From: an uncultured Collinsella sp.
GTDB taxonomy: Bacteria; Actinomycetota; Coriobacteriia; Coriobacteriales; Coriobacteriaceae
Length of the DNA: 5,551 nt
Direction of reading: 5' to 3'
Assembly (NCBI GenBank): GCA_900552995.1
Contig: USBX01000074.1
Span: forward strand, 1 to 5,551
The translations under genes and the position numbers were made by a program. This document shows positions 1 through 5,551 of this stretch, in pieces (positions within the stretch are counted from its first letter, which is position 1; every line of letters begins with the position of its first letter). The notes below the pieces were generated by a model, which saw only the letters and a list, made by a program, of their open reading frames with translations, made no database searches and was not told where the DNA came from.

Positions 1-39
1 GCCTTATCGTCGGCAGCGTCAGATGTGTATAAGAGACAG
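1..39 (+). other. Nextera read-1 adapter with Tn5 mosaic end (synthetic)
   Basis: Positions 7-39 match the 33-nt Nextera read-1 transposase adapter exactly. They end in the 19-bp Tn5 mosaic end AGATGTGTATAAGAGACAG at 21-39. Positions 1-6 (GCCTTA) are the last six bases of the i5 index seen in full at the other end of the contig. This is library-preparation sequence left in an assembly, not genome, and should be trimmed before any analysis. Biological sequence begins at about position 40. Identification rests on recall of the published adapter sequence. Confidence 0.98.
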
Positions 40-99
40 GTGTGACGGATTGCGGCAGGCACATTTTACACGAAATACATGATTGAGGAGGACGATACT

Positions 100-144
100 A
101 TGGATGAGGTAGCCAGAGCGGATTCTTCCGCGGGCAAAACTTAA
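100..144 (+). CDS. Possible tiny ORF or leader peptide (14 aa), unrecognised
   Basis: An ATG at 100 follows a good Shine-Dalgarno (GAGGAGG at 85-91, 8-nt spacer) and reads MDEVARADSSAGKT before TAA at 142-144. The same frame is open upstream to a TGA at 43-45, with another in-frame ATG at 79 that overlaps a TGA of a second frame (80-82) in an ATGA arrangement. It could therefore be a 14- or 21-residue leader peptide, a short coupled gene after a truncated upstream gene, or chance. I recognise no family. The strong ribosome binding site is the only real support. It lies 75 nt upstream of the bile salt hydrolase start. Confidence 0.22.
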   Translation: MDEVARADSSAGKT

Positions 145-153
145 GTTTTTCCC
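132..153. repeat. AT-rich palindrome upstream of bile salt hydrolase gene
   Basis: The core AAAACTTAAGTTTT (136-149) is a perfect 14-nt palindrome. After one mismatched pair (135/150) the symmetry extends with GGG at 132-134 against CCC at 151-153, so 10 of 11 pairs match over 22 nt. It has no spacer and a weak AT centre, which favours a dimeric-protein operator over a stem-loop terminator. It overlaps the end of the possible small ORF and lies 66 nt upstream of the hydrolase ATG, a suitable place to control that gene. The cognate regulator is not identifiable from the window. Confidence 0.5.
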
Positions 154-205
154 AGCAAGTGACGCTTACCATGAACACGCAAGCAAGAAAATCACGGCAA
201 ATCAT

Positions 206-214
206 GGAAGGGAG
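206..214 (+). promoter_or_regulatory. Ribosome binding site of bile salt hydrolase gene
   Basis: GGAAGGGAG lies 5 nt before the ATG at 220. This fixes the start so that cysteine is residue 2, as required for the Ntn-hydrolase nucleophile. A competing ATG at 171 opens only a short out-of-frame ORF without a Shine-Dalgarno. Confidence 0.85.
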
Positions 215-219
215 TCCAT

Positions 220-1185
220 ATGTGCACTGGTGTTCGTTTCTCCGACGATGAGGGAAACATGTATTTCGGCCGCAACCTCGACTGGAGCTTTGACTACGGC
301 CAACAGGTTCGCGTGATGCCGCGCGGGTTCCACATTCCGTATTCGTTTATCGACGATGCGTCGGCGGCACACGCGGTAATCGGCATGTGCATCGATTACA
401 AGAACTATCCCATGTTTTTCGACTGTGGTAACGATGCGGGTCTGGCTGTGGCGGGGCTCAACTTTCCCGGCTATGCCGAGTATGCCGAGGGCCCTGTCGA
501 CGGCAAGAACAATATCGCGGCCTATGAGTTTCCCCTGTGGGTGGCAGCGACGTTCTCGACGGTCGATGAGGTCGAGGCCGCGCTGCGCGACACGGTGATT
601 GTCGCCAAATCTGCCGGAGAGGGGCTGGGCGTGTCACTGCTCCATTGGATTATCGGCGACAGCCAGCGCAGCATCGTGGTCGAGATGATGGCTGACGGCC
701 TGCATGTATACGACGATCCGGTCGACACCCTTGCCAATCAGCCGACCTTCCCGTGGCATATGGAAAACCTACGCACCTATATCACCGCCACAAGCGATTT
801 TCCGCAGACGGCGACATGGCGTGGCGCCGAGCTTAAGCCCTATGGAGCCGGTGCCGGCATGCGCGGCATTCCGGGCGATTGCTATTCGCCGAGCCGTTTT
901 GTAAAGGCGGCGTACCTCAATGCCAATTACCCGCAAAAGGAGAGCGAGACCGAAAACGTCGTTCGCATGTTCCGCTCGCTCGAGGGCGTGGTGATGATTG
1001 AGGGGGCGTCCAGGATGGGCGATGGCAAGTTCGAGAAGACTATCTATACCGGATGCTTTAGCGCGCGCACGGGCAATTATTACTACGCGATGTATGGGGA
1101 TCCGTCGATTCGCTACGTGAGCCTGATGGATGCCGAGGGCGCGAGCCCCGATAGGCTCGTGGTTCCCGAGCCGCGTCGTTCGTAG
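220..1185 (+). CDS. bsh: Choloylglycine hydrolase / conjugated bile salt hydrolase
   Basis: This 321-aa enzyme belongs to the linear amide C-N hydrolase (choloylglycine hydrolase, Ntn) family. It should split glycine or taurine from conjugated bile acids in the cytoplasm; no signal peptide is visible. Met1 is followed by the nucleophile Cys2 (MCTGVRF), exposed when Met is removed. Further catalytic residues fall where the family has them: Arg18 and Asp21 (GRNLDW), Asn81 (GLNFPGYAEY), Asn173 (LANQPTF) and Arg226 (SPSRF). Asn rather than Tyr at position 81 favours bile salt hydrolase over penicillin V acylase, its main alternative. The length matches the usual 315-340 residues, so the gene looks complete. 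It is monocistronic and converges on kup, with a hairpin terminator between them. A 22-nt palindrome upstream may be an operator. Preference for glyco- or tauro-conjugates cannot be read safely from sequence alone. Confidence 0.95.
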   Translation: MCTGVRFSDDEGNMYFGRNLDWSFDYGQQVRVMPRGFHIPYSFIDDASAAHAVIGMCIDYKNYPMFFDCGNDAGLAVAGLNFPGYAEYAEGPVDGKNNIAAYEFPLWVAATFSTVDEVEAALRDTVIVAKSAGEGLGVSLLHWIIGDSQRSIVVEMMADGLHVYDDPVDTLANQPTFPWHMENLRTYITATSDFPQTATWRGAELKPYGAGAGMRGIPGDCYSPSRFVKAAYLNANYPQKESETENVVRMFRSLEGVVMIEGASRMGDGKFEKTIYTGCFSARTGNYYYAMYGDPSIRYVSLMDAEGASPDRLVVPEPRRS

Positions 1186-1200
1186 CTCACTGGTCCGTTG

Positions 1201-1248
1201 CGACATAAAACGGCCTCGCACCTCTTATGAGATGCGAGGCCGTTGTCG
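1201..1248 (-). terminator. Intrinsic terminator of kup, possibly bidirectional
   Basis: A perfect 12-bp GC-rich stem pairs AACGGCCTCGCA (1209-1220) with TGCGAGGCCGTT (1233-1244). An inner CTC/GAG helix (1222-1224 with 1229-1231) closes a TTAT loop, and an outer CGAC/GTCG pairing (1201-1204 with 1245-1248) flanks it. Read on the minus strand, the stem is followed by TTTTATG, a usable U-tract just after the kup stop. On the plus strand the tract is poor (GTTGTCGTC), so termination of the hydrolase transcript is likely but less certain. Its position between convergent stop codons (1185 and 1267) fits a shared terminator. Confidence 0.88.
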
Positions 1249-1266
1249 TCAATGGCTGGTGGCGTG

Positions 1267-3495
1267 TTAGAAGTTGGCGTCGTTGAACTGGGTGCTCTCG
1301 AGTCCGTCGAGTTGCTGTTCGGGCGTATCGGCGACGCTCTCGAGCAGCTCGGTGGGATCGACGTTCATGCTCTTGCCGGCTTCGTTGCCGTTGACCAAGT
1401 CGTCCGAGAAGATGTCGACCTCCATTTTCTCGGCCTCTTCGATCTGAACCTCGAGCGGCACCTGGGTGCGCACAAGTTTGACGGCCGGGCGCATGCGGGC
1501 AAAGAGCGGTACGTACTCAATGATGATGGCCGAGTTCTCGAGACCGTACCAGCGTGCCGGGCTTCCGCAGGCGCGGCGGACGGCGTACTTGATGGCCATC
1601 ACGCGGTGGTCATTGCGGTTGATGTCCGTTTCGGGGGCAAGCATCTTGCGCAGCATGCAAAAGCGGAAGTCACCTACGTTGCCGCGCGTCTCGTAGATGG
1701 AGTAGGTGTGATGTTGCGGCGGCAGCTCGCCCGATGCCATCAAGTCGCCGACGATCTGACGCAGATAGGCGTTGACGCGCTGGTTGACCTTAAAGCCCAG
1801 GTCCAGGCGCACGCGGAACAAAAAGTCCGTGCCAAAGGTCTCGACGGAATACTCGTGCGTATAGGGTTCGTCGGTAACGTGCACGTTAATGAACCAATAT
1901 GCCTTGGCGCGCTTGGGATGCTTATCCAGGATGGAATAGAGCACGTCGCGGTCGAGCGTGAGCGGATCGGGGCTGTTGGTGAGGAACACCAGATTGTCGG
2001 CGAGCACGGGGTAGGTCTCGTCGTTGCGCAGGCGGTTGAGCTGGTCAATGTACTTGGAGACGGGCAGCAGGATCGTCTGCGTGCGCTCGATGGCGGTGCC
2101 GCGGCGCCACACGTACATAAGGCCAAACAGCAGCGAGGCCAAGAAGATCATTACGTAGCCGCCGTCAAAGAACATGGTGAGGCACGAGGCGAAGAAGCAC
2201 AGCTCAATGGCACCGAAGAGCAGGGCGAAGACGCAGGCGCCCAGCTTGTGCTTGAGGATGCCGACGATATAGCTCGTCAAAAGCGTGGTGGTCATAAGCA
2301 TGGTCACGGTAATGGCGAGGCCGTAGGCGCTCTCCATGCGCTCGGAGTTTTGGAACAGCAGCACGATGAAGATGCAGCCGACCCACATGATGTTGTTGAC
2401 GAGCGGAATATAGAGCTGGCCCTTGGTGTCGCTGGGGTAGTGGATGCGCAGATGCGGCATAAGGTTGAGGCGCGTGGCCTCGGATACCAGCGAGAACGAG
2501 CCGGTGATGAGCGCCTGCGAGGCGATGATGGCCGCTACGGCCGAAAGCACGATGGCAAAGGGGCGCAGGGGCTCGGGGAGCATCATATAGAACGGGTTGA
2601 CGATATCCATCGCGAGCATCTGGGGGTTGGAGTTATTGGCGAGTAGCCAAGCTCCCTGACCCAGATAGTTGAGGATAAGGGCCGCCTTAACAAATGGCCA
2701 GGATGCATAGATGTTTGCCTTGCCCACGTGGCCCATGTCCGAGTAGAGTGCCTCGGCACCGGTTGTCGACAGGAAGACAAAGCCGAGCACCATAATGCCC
2801 GAATGGTTGATGGGCGAGAACAGGAACATAATGCCGCGGATGGGGTTGAGCGCGCGCAAGATGGACAGGTTGCCGAGCATGTTGAACAGACCGGCGCCTG
2901 CCAGGAACAGGAACCACAGCGTCATGAGCGGGCCGAACAGCTTGCCGATTGACGAGGTGCCGGCGCGCTGCATGGCAAATAGGCCGCAGATAATGATGAT
3001 GGTGATGATGATGACGTTGGTCTGCCCGTCGCCCAGCAGCGCATGGCCCCATTCGATGGTGCGCAGACCCTCGATGGCTGTGGTGACCGTGACGGCGGGG
3101 GTGAGGATGCCGTCGGCAAGCAGTGCCGCACCGCCGATCATGGCGGGCAGAATCAGCCATGGTGCCACCTTGCGTACGAGGCTGAACAGGGCGAAGATGC
3201 CGCCTTCGTTGTGGTTGTCGGCCTTCATGGCGATTACCACGTACTTGACCGTGGTCACGAGCGTCATGGTCCAGATGACGAGCGAAAGCGCGCCCAGGAT
3301 CATGTCCTCGCTGACGGTACCGATGCCGCCGTTGTTGGCGACGATTGATTTCATGGTGTACATGGGGCTCGTGCCGATGTCGCCATAGACGACGCCGAGC
3401 GTTACGAGCAGCATGCCAGCGGAGAGGGGGATGGCTCCGTGCCCGCCTTGCCCGCGCTGGTCTTGGAGGTTTGCCTCCAGTTTGTTGTGTGCCAC
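1267..3495 (-). CDS. kup: Kup/HAK/KT-family low-affinity K+ uptake transporter
   Basis: Integral membrane K+ uptake protein, probably H+-coupled as in characterised Kup proteins. Counting from the GTG start at 3495 (742 aa), family signatures appear in order: GVVYGDIGTSPMY (34-46, TM1), KADNHNEGG (91-99), ADGILTPAV (126-134), TGAEALYSDMGHVG (244-257), GQLYIPLVN (358-366), AYGLAITVTM (389-398) and FFDGGY (441-446). About 12 hydrophobic segments end near residue 462. A cytosolic C-terminal domain of about 280 residues follows, with an acidic tail, so the protein is longer than E. coli Kup (622 aa). An in-frame ATG at 3513 would add six residues (748 aa) but has no Shine-Dalgarno, whereas the GTG has AAGGGAG 5 nt upstream. 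It is followed by a strong terminator. Upstream, a TATAAA (minus strand, 3556-3551) is a weak -10 candidate without a convincing -35. No riboswitch is recognised. The family call is very secure; the start is likely. Confidence 0.96.
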   Translation of the reverse strand: MAHNKLEANLQDQRGQGGHGAIPLSAGMLLVTLGVVYGDIGTSPMYTMKSIVANNGGIGTVSEDMILGALSLVIWTMTLVTTVKYVVIAMKADNHNEGGIFALFSLVRKVAPWLILPAMIGGAALLADGILTPAVTVTTAIEGLRTIEWGHALLGDGQTNVIIITIIIICGLFAMQRAGTSSIGKLFGPLMTLWFLFLAGAGLFNMLGNLSILRALNPIRGIMFLFSPINHSGIMVLGFVFLSTTGAEALYSDMGHVGKANIYASWPFVKAALILNYLGQGAWLLANNSNPQMLAMDIVNPFYMMLPEPLRPFAIVLSAVAAIIASQALITGSFSLVSEATRLNLMPHLRIHYPSDTKGQLYIPLVNNIMWVGCIFIVLLFQNSERMESAYGLAITVTMLMTTTLLTSYIVGILKHKLGACVFALLFGAIELCFFASCLTMFFDGGYVMIFLASLLFGLMYVWRRGTAIERTQTILLPVSKYIDQLNRLRNDETYPVLADNLVFLTNSPDPLTLDRDVLYSILDKHPKRAKAYWFINVHVTDEPYTHEYSVETFGTDFLFRVRLDLGFKVNQRVNAYLRQIVGDLMASGELPPQHHTYSIYETRGNVGDFRFCMLRKMLAPETDINRNDHRVMAIKYAVRRACGSPARWYGLENSAIIIEYVPLFARMRPAVKLVRTQVPLEVQIEEAEKMEVDIFSDDLVNGNEAGKSMNVDPTELLESVADTPEQQLDGLESTQFNDANF

Positions 3496-3500
3496 GAGGA

Positions 3501-3507
3501 CTCCCTT
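3501..3507 (-). promoter_or_regulatory. Ribosome binding site that favours the kup GTG start
   Basis: On the minus strand AAGGGAG ends 5 nt before GTG at 3495-3493. It lies inside the first codons that would be used from the alternative ATG at 3513. The sequence just upstream of that ATG (GACAGATAACCGG) has no purine-rich Shine-Dalgarno. Confidence 0.65.
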
Positions 3508-3594
3508 AGACATCCGGTTATCTGTCTAGGACAAAAAACTTTATGCCGTCTTTATACATACAAGAGCAGTTTGGCACATCGGGTTATTTTAGAC

Positions 3595-3618
3595 AATAAT
3601 CCTCAGCTGGGGATTATT
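3595..3618. repeat. 24-nt near-perfect palindrome between kup and the EamA gene
   Basis: AATAATCC (3595-3602) is the exact reverse complement of GGATTATT (3611-3618). The eight central bases continue the symmetry except for one T/G pair (3603/3610), so 11 of 12 pairs match around a CAGCTG core. Both flanking genes run on the minus strand, so it lies 34 nt after the EamA-gene stop and about 100 nt before the kup start. It may be an operator for kup or a weak terminator for the exporter transcript. No clear U-tract follows on the minus strand, which makes an operator somewhat more likely. Confidence 0.5.
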
Positions 3619-3652
3619 TATCTACGCAGGTAGCATTTCAAAGCAGGGGCTT

Positions 3653-4564
3653 TTAAGCACGTGCTATCTGGGCGATGCCAGCCTTGGCGTTTGCGCGTTT
3701 GCCGGCGAGTTCGCAAAAAATCGCGCCGCCGATGATAAGCGCGGCGCCCATCAGGCGGACCGGTGTTATGGCTTCACCCAAAAGGGCGGCTGAGAACACG
3801 ACCGCCGAAAGCGGCTCGAGGTAGCCGACGACGGCGACGGTCTGAACGGGCAGCTTGGCGACGGCGCTAAAGTAGAGCAGGCAACCAATGCCGGTGTTGA
3901 CGACGCCGAGCATAGCGACGGCGCGCCAATCAATGCTGGCGGCGACGCCGGCGGACAGGAACGAGGGAGCGCCCTGCGTGATGAGCGTGAGGGCCAGTGC
4001 GGTCACAAAGGCGGCGCTCACTTGGAGTGCGGAGTTCTCGAGGCCCTCGATGTGAGGCGCACCCTTGCTGGCGATGACCATCAATGCATAGCAGAAGGCC
4101 GAGGCGATTCCACAGACGATGCCCGCAATGGGCATATTGCCGCCTAGACCTTGCGCTGCAATGAGAAAAGCACCGCAGGCGACGGCGATAAAGCCGGCGA
4201 TTTTGCTGCCGGTCAGCTTTTCGCCAAAAATGAGCGGGGAGAGGGCCATAACGATGATGGGGCCGCAGTAGTACAGCAGCGAGGATACGCCGACGCCGAT
4301 CGTCTGGTAGGCGCGGAACAGAAAAATCCAGCTGGCGCCCAGCGCGGCGCCCGAGACGATGAGCGCTGCGGCCTCGCGGGGGCGAGACGGAGCCTGCAGG
4401 TTATGGCGCTTGGTTATGAAGAGGACGGCGGCAAGGGTGAGAGCGCCCAAAAACGTGCGCAACAGTACGATATCGGAGCTCGGCAGCGCGATGGCAGCGG
4501 CGATGATGCCGTTGGAGCCAAACAATAGCAATGCTGCTAAGTACGTAAACAATCCGTTGTTCAT
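3653..4564 (-). CDS. EamA/DMT-family transporter (10-TM metabolite exporter)
   Basis: This 303-aa inner-membrane protein has two tandem EamA repeats of about five transmembrane helices each, the standard architecture and length of the drug/metabolite transporter superfamily. Repeat 1 carries the conserved Arg36 in TM2 (LLRTFLGA) and ends in YYCGPIIVMALSPLIFGEKLT (98-118, Pro102, Glu115-Lys116). Repeat 2 ends with the matching YLEPLSAVV and GEAIT (248-267), showing the internal duplication. A short basic tail follows. The start is ATG at 4564 with GAGGGG (4580-4575) 10 nt upstream. It is transcribed away from a LysR-type regulator gene, which probably controls it. The substrate is unknown: family members export amino acids, purines, drugs or other metabolites and sequence rarely discriminates. 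Kup follows on the same strand after 157 nt and is probably a separate unit. Confidence 0.92.
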   Translation of the reverse strand: MNNGLFTYLAALLLFGSNGIIAAAIALPSSDIVLLRTFLGALTLAAVLFITKRHNLQAPSRPREAAALIVSGAALGASWIFLFRAYQTIGVGVSSLLYYCGPIIVMALSPLIFGEKLTGSKIAGFIAVACGAFLIAAQGLGGNMPIAGIVCGIASAFCYALMVIASKGAPHIEGLENSALQVSAAFVTALALTLITQGAPSFLSAGVAASIDWRAVAMLGVVNTGIGCLLYFSAVAKLPVQTVAVVGYLEPLSAVVFSAALLGEAITPVRLMGAALIIGGAIFCELAGKRANAKAGIAQIARA

Positions 4565-4588
4565 GTGCTGACATCCCCTCTATATCCG

Positions 4589-4615
4589 AGCATGTTCACT
4601 ATGGGTGAACTGGCT
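4589..4615. promoter_or_regulatory. LysR-type operator, site 1 (T-N11-A dyad)
   Basis: GTTCAC (4594-4599) and GTGAAC (4605-4610) form a perfect 6-bp inverted repeat around TATGG. It holds the LysR-type T-N11-A signature (T4596, A4608). Outer AGC (4589-4591) and GCT (4613-4615) extend the symmetry to 9 of 11 pairs centred on 4602. The site overlaps the likely -35 of the regulator gene and the probable -10 region of the exporter gene, so it could serve as repression or activation site for the divergent pair. Confidence 0.65.
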
Positions 4616-4637
4616 TTAGAAGAAAAGCGAATATAAT
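4610..4637 (+). promoter_or_regulatory. Promoter of the LysR-type regulator gene
   Basis: A consensus -10 TATAAT lies at 4632-4637, 45 nt before the GTG start. A poor -35 (CTGGCT, 4610-4615, 3 of 6 matches) is spaced 16 nt upstream and overlaps operator site 1. The predicted transcript starts near 4644. The overlap suggests negative autoregulation, as is common for LysR-type genes, but this is inferred. Confidence 0.6.
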
Positions 4638-4646
4638 GCATGGATA

Positions 4647-4665
4647 ACATGACAAAAACTCATGT
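4647..4665. promoter_or_regulatory. LysR-type operator, site 2 (T-N11-A dyad)
   Basis: ACATGA (4647-4652) and TCATGT (4660-4665) form a perfect inverted repeat around CAAAAAC, again with T-N11-A (T4650, A4662). Its centre (4656) is 54 bp, about five helical turns, from site 1, so both could be contacted by one tetramer. It sits at the predicted start of the regulator transcript, directly before its ribosome binding site. It would lie near -65 of an exporter promoter starting around 4592. Confidence 0.5.
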
Positions 4666-4678
4666 AAAGGTGGAGGGG
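4666..4678 (+). promoter_or_regulatory. Ribosome binding site of the LysR-type gene (supports GTG start)
   Basis: AAAGGTGGAGGGG includes GGAGG at 4672-4676, 6 nt before the GTG at 4683. No ATG at a suitable distance exists in this frame; the next in-frame ATG is codon 8, inside the conserved first helix. The GTG is therefore the best start. Confidence 0.8.
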
Positions 4679-4682
4679 TGCC

Positions 4683-5505
4683 GTGGAAACGAATATTCAA
4701 AAGATGCAGGTGCTGCTCGAGACGGTGCGGGCCGGCAGTTTTACGCGCGCCGCCGAGCGGCTGAGCTATTCGCAGTCGGGCGTGAGCCGCATGGTGGGCG
4801 ACCTTGAGACCGATTGGGGTTTTAAGGTGCTCGACCGCAGCCGCGAGGGTGTGGTGCTTTCTGCCGATGGGCGGCAGATCATGCCGGCGGTTGAGGCGCT
4901 CTGCGAGGAGTTTGGCCGCCTGCAGCGACACGTGGACGAGATGCGTGGGCTCATGCGCGGCAAGATCTGCATTGGTACGTTTTCGAGTGTGGCGACCCAT
5001 GTACTGCCGCCGGTGATTGCGCGCTTTCGCGCCGATCATCCGGATGTCGATTACGAGCTGCTGATGGGTGATTACTCCGAGATTGAGCAATGGGTGGCGG
5101 AAGGCCGCTGCGACCTGGGCTTTATTCCGCGCGAGCCACGTGGCGCCGGCATGGCGTCGCGACCGTTGGTGCAAGACGAGTTGATGGCCGTGGTGCCAGC
5201 GGACTCCTCGCTTGCCACGGCGGAGGTCGTTTCTCTTGCCGATTTAGCCAACGAGCAGTTTATTCTGCTGGAACGGGGTACCGATGATGAGATTACGCCG
5301 CTATTCCGTCGGGCGGGGCTGTCAGTGCGCTCAAAACTGTCGACTTGGGATGACTATGCGATTATGGCTATGGTCGAGGATGGCTTGGGCGTGAGCATTC
5401 TTCCCGCGCTCATCTTGCGTCGCTGCCAGTTTGATGTTGCTGTGCGTCCGCTCGAAGGGCATCCCCATCGGCAGATCAACGCCATATATCGAACGGCCGA
5501 TGTTT
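4683..5505 (+). CDS. LysR-family transcriptional regulator, 3' end missing
   Basis: This is a DNA-binding regulator of the LysR type. The GTG start is supported by a strong ribosome binding site. The winged helix-turn-helix is clear in residues 1-63 (AGSFTRAAERLSYSQSGVSR at 17-36, then VLDRSREGVVLSADG). A linker helix follows at about 64-92, then the periplasmic-binding-like effector domain from GKICIGTFSSVATHVLPPVI (93-112), with EGRCDLGFIP at 140-149. Native sequence ends at Val274, roughly 20-30 residues short of a usual LysR protein, because the contig ends. The frame then continues into adapter without a stop and adds the false tail SVSYTHLTLPTIRLV. The gene diverges from the EamA exporter gene across 118 nt containing two T-N11-A dyads, so it probably regulates that exporter and itself. 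The ligand is unknown. Confidence 0.94.
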
Positions 5506-5551
5506 CTGTCTCTTATACACATCTGACGCTGCCGACGATAAGGCTCGTGTA
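5506..5551 (-). other. Nextera read-1 adapter plus i5 index, reverse complement (synthetic)
   Basis: Positions 5506-5538 are the exact reverse complement of the 33-nt Nextera read-1 adapter, mosaic end first. Positions 5539-5546 (TAAGGCTC) read GAGCCTTA on the other strand, which I recall as the Nextera XT i5 index S521. GTGTA at 5547-5551 matches the adjoining P5 primer end (TACAC). The GCCTTA at the other end of the contig agrees with the same index. The genome ends at about 5505. Confidence 0.98.

Noticed and set aside
171..251. Short ORF from the ATG at 171 overlapping the hydrolase start
   Set aside because: It has no Shine-Dalgarno, is out of frame, and stops soon after the hydrolase ATG, which has its own strong ribosome binding site.
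1243..2646. 467-codon open frame on the plus strand, antisense to kup
   Set aside because: It is the shadow of the GC-rich kup codons. The translation is rich in H, A, G, V and E with no family signature, while the opposite strand encodes a textbook Kup protein with all motifs.
2795..3388. 197-codon plus-strand open frame antisense to the 5' half of kup
   Set aside because: The M/P/S/R-rich translation lacks motifs, its apparent repeats (MMMVMMM) come from hydrophobic Ile codons in kup read backwards, and no ribosome binding site was found.
3514..3652. c-di-AMP (ydaO) or other K+-linked riboswitch in the kup leader
   Set aside because: The leader is short for that class and I could not find its conserved helices; the 24-nt palindrome and minor hairpins are the only structure seen.
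4599..5174. 191-codon minus-strand open frame overlapping the LysR gene
   Set aside because: The composition is H/R/A-rich with no recognisable domain. The plus strand encodes a clear LysR protein with a ribosome binding site and promoter, so this is a shadow.
1..5551. Composite transposon or linear element bounded by terminal inverted repeats
   Set aside because: The repeats are exact Nextera adapter and index sequence, no transposase is encoded, and no target-site duplication can be assessed.

Overview
The window is a 5.55 kb GC-rich bacterial contig capped at both ends by synthetic sequencing-library sequence. Positions 1-39 and 5506-5551 are inverted copies of the Illumina Nextera (Tn5) read-1 adapter with its mosaic end, plus i5 index bases. 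Only about 40-5505 is genomic. GC-biased codon use, a bile salt hydrolase, a Gram-positive-style Kup potassium transporter and strong purine-rich ribosome binding sites suggest a gut bacterium. A high-GC Coriobacteriia member such as Collinsella is my best guess, but this is an inference and cannot be proven from the window.

Layout. 40-219: leader region with a possible tiny ORF and a strong AT-rich palindrome. 220-1185 (+): complete choloylglycine/bile salt hydrolase with all expected catalytic residues. 1201-1248: long hairpin between convergent genes, best read as the kup terminator and possibly bidirectional. 1267-3495 (-): Kup K+ transporter, probably started at a GTG rather than the upstream ATG. 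3496-3652: intergenic region with a 24-nt near-palindrome. 3653-4564 (-): EamA/DMT-family 10-TM exporter. 4565-4682: divergent regulatory region with a perfect TATAAT and two T-N11-A inverted repeats. 4683-5505 (+): LysR-type regulator with a GTG start, cut by the contig end. Its reading frame runs on without a stop into adapter and gives a false C-terminal tail.

How the genes relate. The clearest functional unit is the divergent pair of LysR regulator and EamA exporter. The spacing of the two dyads fits the classical LysR arrangement for activation of the exporter and autorepression of the regulator. The bile salt hydrolase and Kup look like independent housekeeping or host-adaptation genes that happen to converge. 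I see no novel multi-gene system, CRISPR array, tRNA or natural mobile element. The transposon-like ends are library artefact.
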